Positions 60,471 through 64,000 of a stretch of DNA of 64,000 bases are shown here, one piece after another. Numbering within the stretch: the stretch's first letter is position 1; each line of letters starts with the position of its first letter. The stretch is taken from contig JAEYRH010000005.1 in the NCBI GenBank assembly GCA_023435705.1, forward strand, positions 238,784-302,783, read 5' to 3'. The stretch comes from Bacillota bacterium (GTDB lineage: Bacteria > Bacillota > Clostridia > Christensenellales > UMGS416). The notes beneath the pieces were generated by a model. That model ran no database searches, was not told the DNA's origin, and was given only the letters and a program-made list of their open reading frames with translations. The position numbers and the translations under genes are program-made.

Positions 60471-60675
60471 CCTGTAGGGGGTTCGGGGGATTACAAACCC
60501 GCCGGACGGCAAAGCGGCGCAACGCGCCAAAGCGCAGGCGTGGCGGCGGCACTGTTTGACGAGGGAGCGTACCGACCGAGGAGTTGTGCCAGCCGCAGAC
60601 GAAGCGGCTGATGCCGGACGGAAATACGGGTTTGTCTCCCCCGAGCGTTTTGGTTCTTTTGCGCGGCAAAAGAAC
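60471..60675 (-). repeat. Dispersed ~200-base intergenic repeat, copy B
   Basis: In minus orientation it begins GTTCTTTTGCCGCGCAAAAG, continues with ACCAAAACGCTCGGGGG and ends CCCCCGAACCCCCTA, as in copy A at 25985-26176. The middle has diverged. It interrupts the gatC-gatA operon without a terminator, so gatA must be reached by read-through. Confidence 0.6.
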
Positions 60676-60707
60676 ATCAGAATGGCAGGTCTTGAAGGAG
60701 CTACTAT

Positions 60708-62177
60708 ATGAAGCTTTACGAATTATCCGCATTCGAGCTGGCTGACAAAATAAGAACAGGCGAGACCACCGGCGTGGAAGCCACCCAGGCCATGCTGGAC
60801 CGCATCGCCCAAGTGGAGCCGAAGGTGGACGCGCTGCTGCATGTGGATGCGGAGGGCGCGCTCAAACGTGCCGCAGAAGTCCAGAGAGAAATCGAACTCC
60901 TGCAAAAAGGGGCGAAGCCCCTGCCGCCATTGGCCGGTGTGCCGGTGATCCTGAAGGACAACCTTTGCACCCGCGGCATACCCACCACCTGCGCCAGCAA
61001 AATCCTGGGCAACTTCGTGCCGCCCTATGATGCCACTGTTGTCAATAAGCTCAATGACGGCTTGGCCGTCATCATCGCCAAGGCCAACATGGATGAGTTT
61101 GCCATGGGCAGCTCCTGCGAGCACTCGGCCTTCAAGCCCACCCGCAACCCGTGGGATCTCACACGGGTGCCCGGCGGCAGCTCCGGTGGCTCGGCCGCGG
61201 CAGTGGCGGCGCTGGAAGCGCCCCTCTCCCTTGGCAGCGACACCGGCGGCTCCATCCGCCTTCCGGCGGCCTTCTGCGGTGTGACGGGCCTCAAGCCCAC
61301 CTACGGCGCGGTTTCCCGCTACGGCCTGGTCGCTTTTGCCTCATCGCTGGACCAGATTGGACCATTCGGCCGCGACGCCCGCGATGCGGCGCTGCTGTTT
61401 GACGCGATCAATGGGCACGACCCGATGGATTCCACCTCCGCCAAAATTGCATATCAGAGCACTTCCACAGGGATCGATGCCGGCGTGCAGGGTCTCCGGA
61501 TCGGCCTGCCGAAAGAATATTTTGGCGAGGGTGTGGAGCCCGCCGTGCGCGAGGCTGTGTTGGGAGCGGCAAAGGCATATGAGAGCCTGGGCGCTATGAT
61601 CGGTGAAGTAAGCATCCCGGCGCTGGGCCACGCGCTGAGCGCCTATTACCTGATTTCCTCAGCGGAGGCAAGCAGCAACCTGGCCCGCTTTGACGGCGTG
61701 CGCTACGGCTACCGCTCTCCCAACATGAGCACCGGCGAAGACCTGTATGTGAGCAGCCGCAGCGAAGGTTTCGGGCCGGAGGTGAAGCGCCGCATCATGC
61801 TGGGCACTTATGCTCTGTGCTCCGGCTATTATGATGAGTATTACACAAAGGCGCTGAAGGTGCGGTCTCTGGTGAAGGCCGGGTTTGACAAGGCCTTTGA
61901 GAGCTTCGACGTGCTGCTCTCCCCCGTCGCGGCAGGGCCAGCCTTCAAGCTGGGAGAGCGCACCGGCGACGCACTGGCGATGTATCTGACAGACCTGGCC
62001 ACCGTGTCTGTGAATATCGCAGGCCTGCCGGGCATCGCGGCCCCCTGTGGCTTCACCGGCGGCCTGCCCATCGGCATGCAGCTGATCGGCAAGCCCTTTG
62101 ATGAGGCCGGGCTGCTCAGGGCGGTGCACGCCTACCAACAGGTGACGGAGCATCATAAGATGAGAGCGGGGTTGTAA
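60708..62177 (+). CDS. gatA: Asp/Glu-tRNA amidotransferase subunit A
   Basis: A 489-residue amidase of the amidase-signature family that releases ammonia from glutamine. The catalytic triad is Lys83 (VILKDN), cis-Ser158 (PGGSSGGSAAAV) and Ser182 (GSDTGGSIR). AAGGAG lies seven bases before the ATG. With GatB and GatC it converts Asp-tRNA-Asn or Glu-tRNA-Gln to the amide form. Confidence 0.97.
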   Translation: MKLYELSAFELADKIRTGETTGVEATQAMLDRIAQVEPKVDALLHVDAEGALKRAAEVQREIELLQKGAKPLPPLAGVPVILKDNLCTRGIPTTCASKILGNFVPPYDATVVNKLNDGLAVIIAKANMDEFAMGSSCEHSAFKPTRNPWDLTRVPGGSSGGSAAAVAALEAPLSLGSDTGGSIRLPAAFCGVTGLKPTYGAVSRYGLVAFASSLDQIGPFGRDARDAALLFDAINGHDPMDSTSAKIAYQSTSTGIDAGVQGLRIGLPKEYFGEGVEPAVREAVLGAAKAYESLGAMIGEVSIPALGHALSAYYLISSAEASSNLARFDGVRYGYRSPNMSTGEDLYVSSRSEGFGPEVKRRIMLGTYALCSGYYDEYYTKALKVRSLVKAGFDKAFESFDVLLSPVAAGPAFKLGERTGDALAMYLTDLATVSVNIAGLPGIAAPCGFTGGLPIGMQLIGKPFDEAGLLRAVHAYQQVTEHHKMRAGL

Positions 62178-62206
62178 CTCCCGCGACCTTAAAGGAGTTT
62201 CTGCCC

Positions 62207-63661
62207 ATGAGCACAGCATACGAAACAGTGATCGGCCTGGAAATCCACTGCGAGCTGAACACCAAAACCAAGGTGTTCTGCCAGTGCAGCACGGAGTTTG
62301 GCGGCGATCCCAACACCCACACCTGCCCGGTGTGCACGGCAATGCCCGGCACGCTGCCGGTGCTGAACCGCCAGGCCGTGGAAAAGTGCGTGACGGCGGG
62401 CCTGGCACTTGGCTGCACGATCAACCGTTGTGCCAACATGGACCGCAAGAACTACTTTTACCCTGACCTGCCCAAGGCCTATCAGATCAGCCAGCTGCAC
62501 CACCCCCTTTGTCTCGGCGGCGTGGTGGAGTTTGACTACACCGACGAGCAGGGCAAGCCGCAGCGAGGCCGCGTGCGCCTGAACCGCATCCATCTGGAGG
62601 AAGACGCCGGCAAATCGCTGCACGACGCTTATGGCAAGAGCACGCTGCTGGATTTCAACCGCTGCGGCGTGCCGCTGATTGAGATCGTGACAGAGCCGGA
62701 CATCCGCAGCGCCGAGGAAGCCGGTGCCTTTGTGGAGACAGTGCGCTCCATATTGCAATTCGCCGGCGTGTCCGACTGCCAGATGCAAGAGGGCAGCCTG
62801 CGGGCGGACATCAACCTCTCCATCCGTCCCTATGGCGGGCCGCTGGGCACCCGTACTGAGATGAAGAACCTGAACAGCCTGAAGGCCATCGTGCGCGCCG
62901 CCAAAAGCGAAGCCAAGCGGCAGGAGGACCTCATCGAAGACGGCAAGCGCGTGATCCAGGAAACCCGCCGTTGGGATGACAGCAAGGGCCGCTCCATCGC
63001 GATGCGCAGCAAGGAAGAAGCCAACGACTACCGCTACTTCCCCGACCCAGATCTGCTGCCCATTGTGCTGGACGACCAATGGATGGAGGAGATCCAAAGA
63101 GCCTTGCCGGAGCTGCCGGGAGCCAAACGGGCCCGCTATATGGCCGAATTCGGCCTGCCAGAATATGACGCCGGGATTTTAACCACTGACCCGGACCTGG
63201 CCCGATTCTTCGAGGAGGCCTGCCAGCACACTGGCAACTACAAGGCTGTGTCTAACCTCCTGATGGGCGACATCATGCGCCGGGTGAAGGAAGAAGAAGA
63301 TGCCCACTTTGCGGCCCTGCCCTTCCCGCCCGCCGATCTGGCGGAGCTGGTGAACCTGATCGACAAGGGCACCATCAACACCACCACCGGCAAGGCCGTG
63401 CTTGAGTTCATGTTTGTAAAAGAGGGCGCACCGGCGGCCATCGTGGAGGCCAGGGGGCTTGCCAAAATCTCTGACGACAGCGCGCTTCGCGACGCCGCCA
63501 AGCGGGTCATTGCAGCCAACCTGGACGCCGTGCAGGGCTACAACGCCGGGAAAGACAAGGCCTTCGGCTTCCTCATGGGGCAGATGATGAAGGAAACACG
63601 CGGCAAGGCCGACCCGGAGACAGCAAAGCGAATCCTGCTGGAAGAGATGAAGAACGTATAA
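62207..63661 (+). CDS. gatB: Asp/Glu-tRNA amidotransferase subunit B
   Basis: A 484-residue subunit that activates the mischarged tRNA with ATP and amidates it. ETVIGLEIHCELNTKTKVFC, a zinc site (Cys25, Cys27, Cys40, Cys43), NMDRKNYFYPDLPKAYQIS and NSLKAIVRAAKSEAKRQ are family marks. The tail (from about 330) is the helical YqeY-like domain that grips tRNA. AAAGGAG precedes the ATG. Last gene of the unit; a structured RNA-like region follows. Confidence 0.97.
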   Translation: MSTAYETVIGLEIHCELNTKTKVFCQCSTEFGGDPNTHTCPVCTAMPGTLPVLNRQAVEKCVTAGLALGCTINRCANMDRKNYFYPDLPKAYQISQLHHPLCLGGVVEFDYTDEQGKPQRGRVRLNRIHLEEDAGKSLHDAYGKSTLLDFNRCGVPLIEIVTEPDIRSAEEAGAFVETVRSILQFAGVSDCQMQEGSLRADINLSIRPYGGPLGTRTEMKNLNSLKAIVRAAKSEAKRQEDLIEDGKRVIQETRRWDDSKGRSIAMRSKEEANDYRYFPDPDLLPIVLDDQWMEEIQRALPELPGAKRARYMAEFGLPEYDAGILTTDPDLARFFEEACQHTGNYKAVSNLLMGDIMRRVKEEEDAHFAALPFPPADLAELVNLIDKGTINTTTGKAVLEFMFVKEGAPAAIVEARGLAKISDDSALRDAAKRVIAANLDAVQGYNAGKDKAFGFLMGQMMKETRGKADPETAKRILLEEMKNV

Positions 63662-63671
63662 AGTGTTTGGT

Positions 63672-64000
63672 ATTGAGCGGGCGGCGGAAGTCGCCCGCTT
63701 CAGCTAATAAAAACAAAGAGCGAAAAAGTAGCAAAGAGCCGATAGCCGGTTTATCCGGCAGAGGCAATTAACAAAACAGTCGAAATAAAAGCAAACCCGC
63801 CCTCAGGCCGTACTACGGTATTTGGAAAACCAGAAAACGAGATGCATAAGCAAAGATCCCACCCAGCGACATGCGCGGTGGGTGGGTAACTGATCGCATG
63901 AACGAGATAAAACTCGCCGAGGTGCGTTAGCACCGATGGCGAAAAGCGGGCGGCGGAAGCCCCCCGCGTTTTGATTATGGCAGGCGTTGGGATAGTGTTT
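63672..64000 (+). ncRNA. Highly structured intergenic RNA candidate, possibly OMEGA/HEARO-type
   Basis: From 63677 there is a chain of hairpins: GAGCGGGCG-gcggaagt-CGCCCGCTTC; GCCGATAGCCGG-TTTA-TCCGGC; GGTATTTGGAAAACCAG; a GATCCCACCC...GGTGGGTGGG set with a nearby GATC; ACGAG-ATAAAA-CTCG; and GGTGC-GTTA-GCACC; ending in a GCGGGCGGCGGAAGCCCCCCGC stem with TTTT. Single-stranded parts are rich in A. No long protein frame is convincing. The series and length (over 300 bases) look like a large structured RNA such as the guide-RNA scaffolds that precede IscB/IsrB nucleases (HEARO/OMEGA), or a ribozyme-like intron end. The gene that would decide this is beyond the window. Confidence 0.45.

Overview
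The window looks like chromosome from a spore-forming, anaerobic, moderately GC-rich Clostridia-type Firmicute (Oscillospirales or Christensenellales would fit; this is inferred from gene content, not measured). The evidence is a full-length spoIIE, a T-box leader before a methionyl-tRNA synthetase, type III glutamine synthetase, an archaeal-type AspRS with GatCAB, HslUV, strong AGGAGG ribosome sites, and GC-rich intergenic palindromes of the kind common in gut Firmicutes. No rRNA, tRNA, CRISPR array or complete insertion sequence was seen.

Layout. 1-450: two tandem c-di-GMP-I riboswitches on the minus strand, aimed at a gene beyond the left edge. 750-4940: a geranylgeranyl-reductase-family flavoprotein and an ABC exporter with a DUF1648 protein. 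4950-10630 (minus): ubiD, ubiA, ubiX and a three-gene NMT1/THI5-type ABC importer in one overlapping operon, read here as late menaquinone-type quinone assembly, possibly from an imported aromatic precursor. 11030-25170: a surface-adhesion island with a class D sortase, a BTAD-type regulator, a 1295-residue Cna-B/SpaA protein, a small conserved protein of unknown function and a 2066-residue adhesin that starts with a thioester domain. 25290-36090: a cysteine-rich Fe-S protein, a divergent MetRS under a T-box, a VWA protein, a macrodomain-HTH fusion, a secreted M6 peptidase and a GH2 beta-galactosidase. 36180-42650 (minus): SUKH, MFS and ChrB-N proteins and three lipoproteins with Pro-Thr-rich linkers (two NAGPA-like, one CapA-like). 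42999-45389: spoIIE. 45390-47470: small membrane proteins, a frameshifted acetyltransferase gene and repeats. 47470-51850 (minus): dprA-trmFO-hslV-hslU. 52150-53205: a PPOX flavoprotein and an MBL hydrolase. 53395-58390 (minus): nitrogen cluster glnA, glnK, a small membrane protein and amt. 58760-63660: aspS and gatCAB. 63670-64000: a highly structured RNA-like tail that runs off the right edge.

Working together. The nitrogen cluster carries four hairpins with AAWGGC hexaloops, each overlapping an intrinsic terminator. This is the form expected of ANTAR-protein antitermination targets, so glnA and glnK-amt are probably controlled by transcript read-through. A decayed piece of a second glnA lies between glnA and glnK. 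The c-di-GMP riboswitches, the sortase and the giant adhesins together suggest a life-style switch between attachment and dispersal, although the gene the riboswitches control is not in view. Several coding regions look broken or recoded: the GNAT gene near 46.68 kb, a short gene near 36.36 kb, and the glnA remnant. Every function given rests on motif recognition by eye; no search was run.
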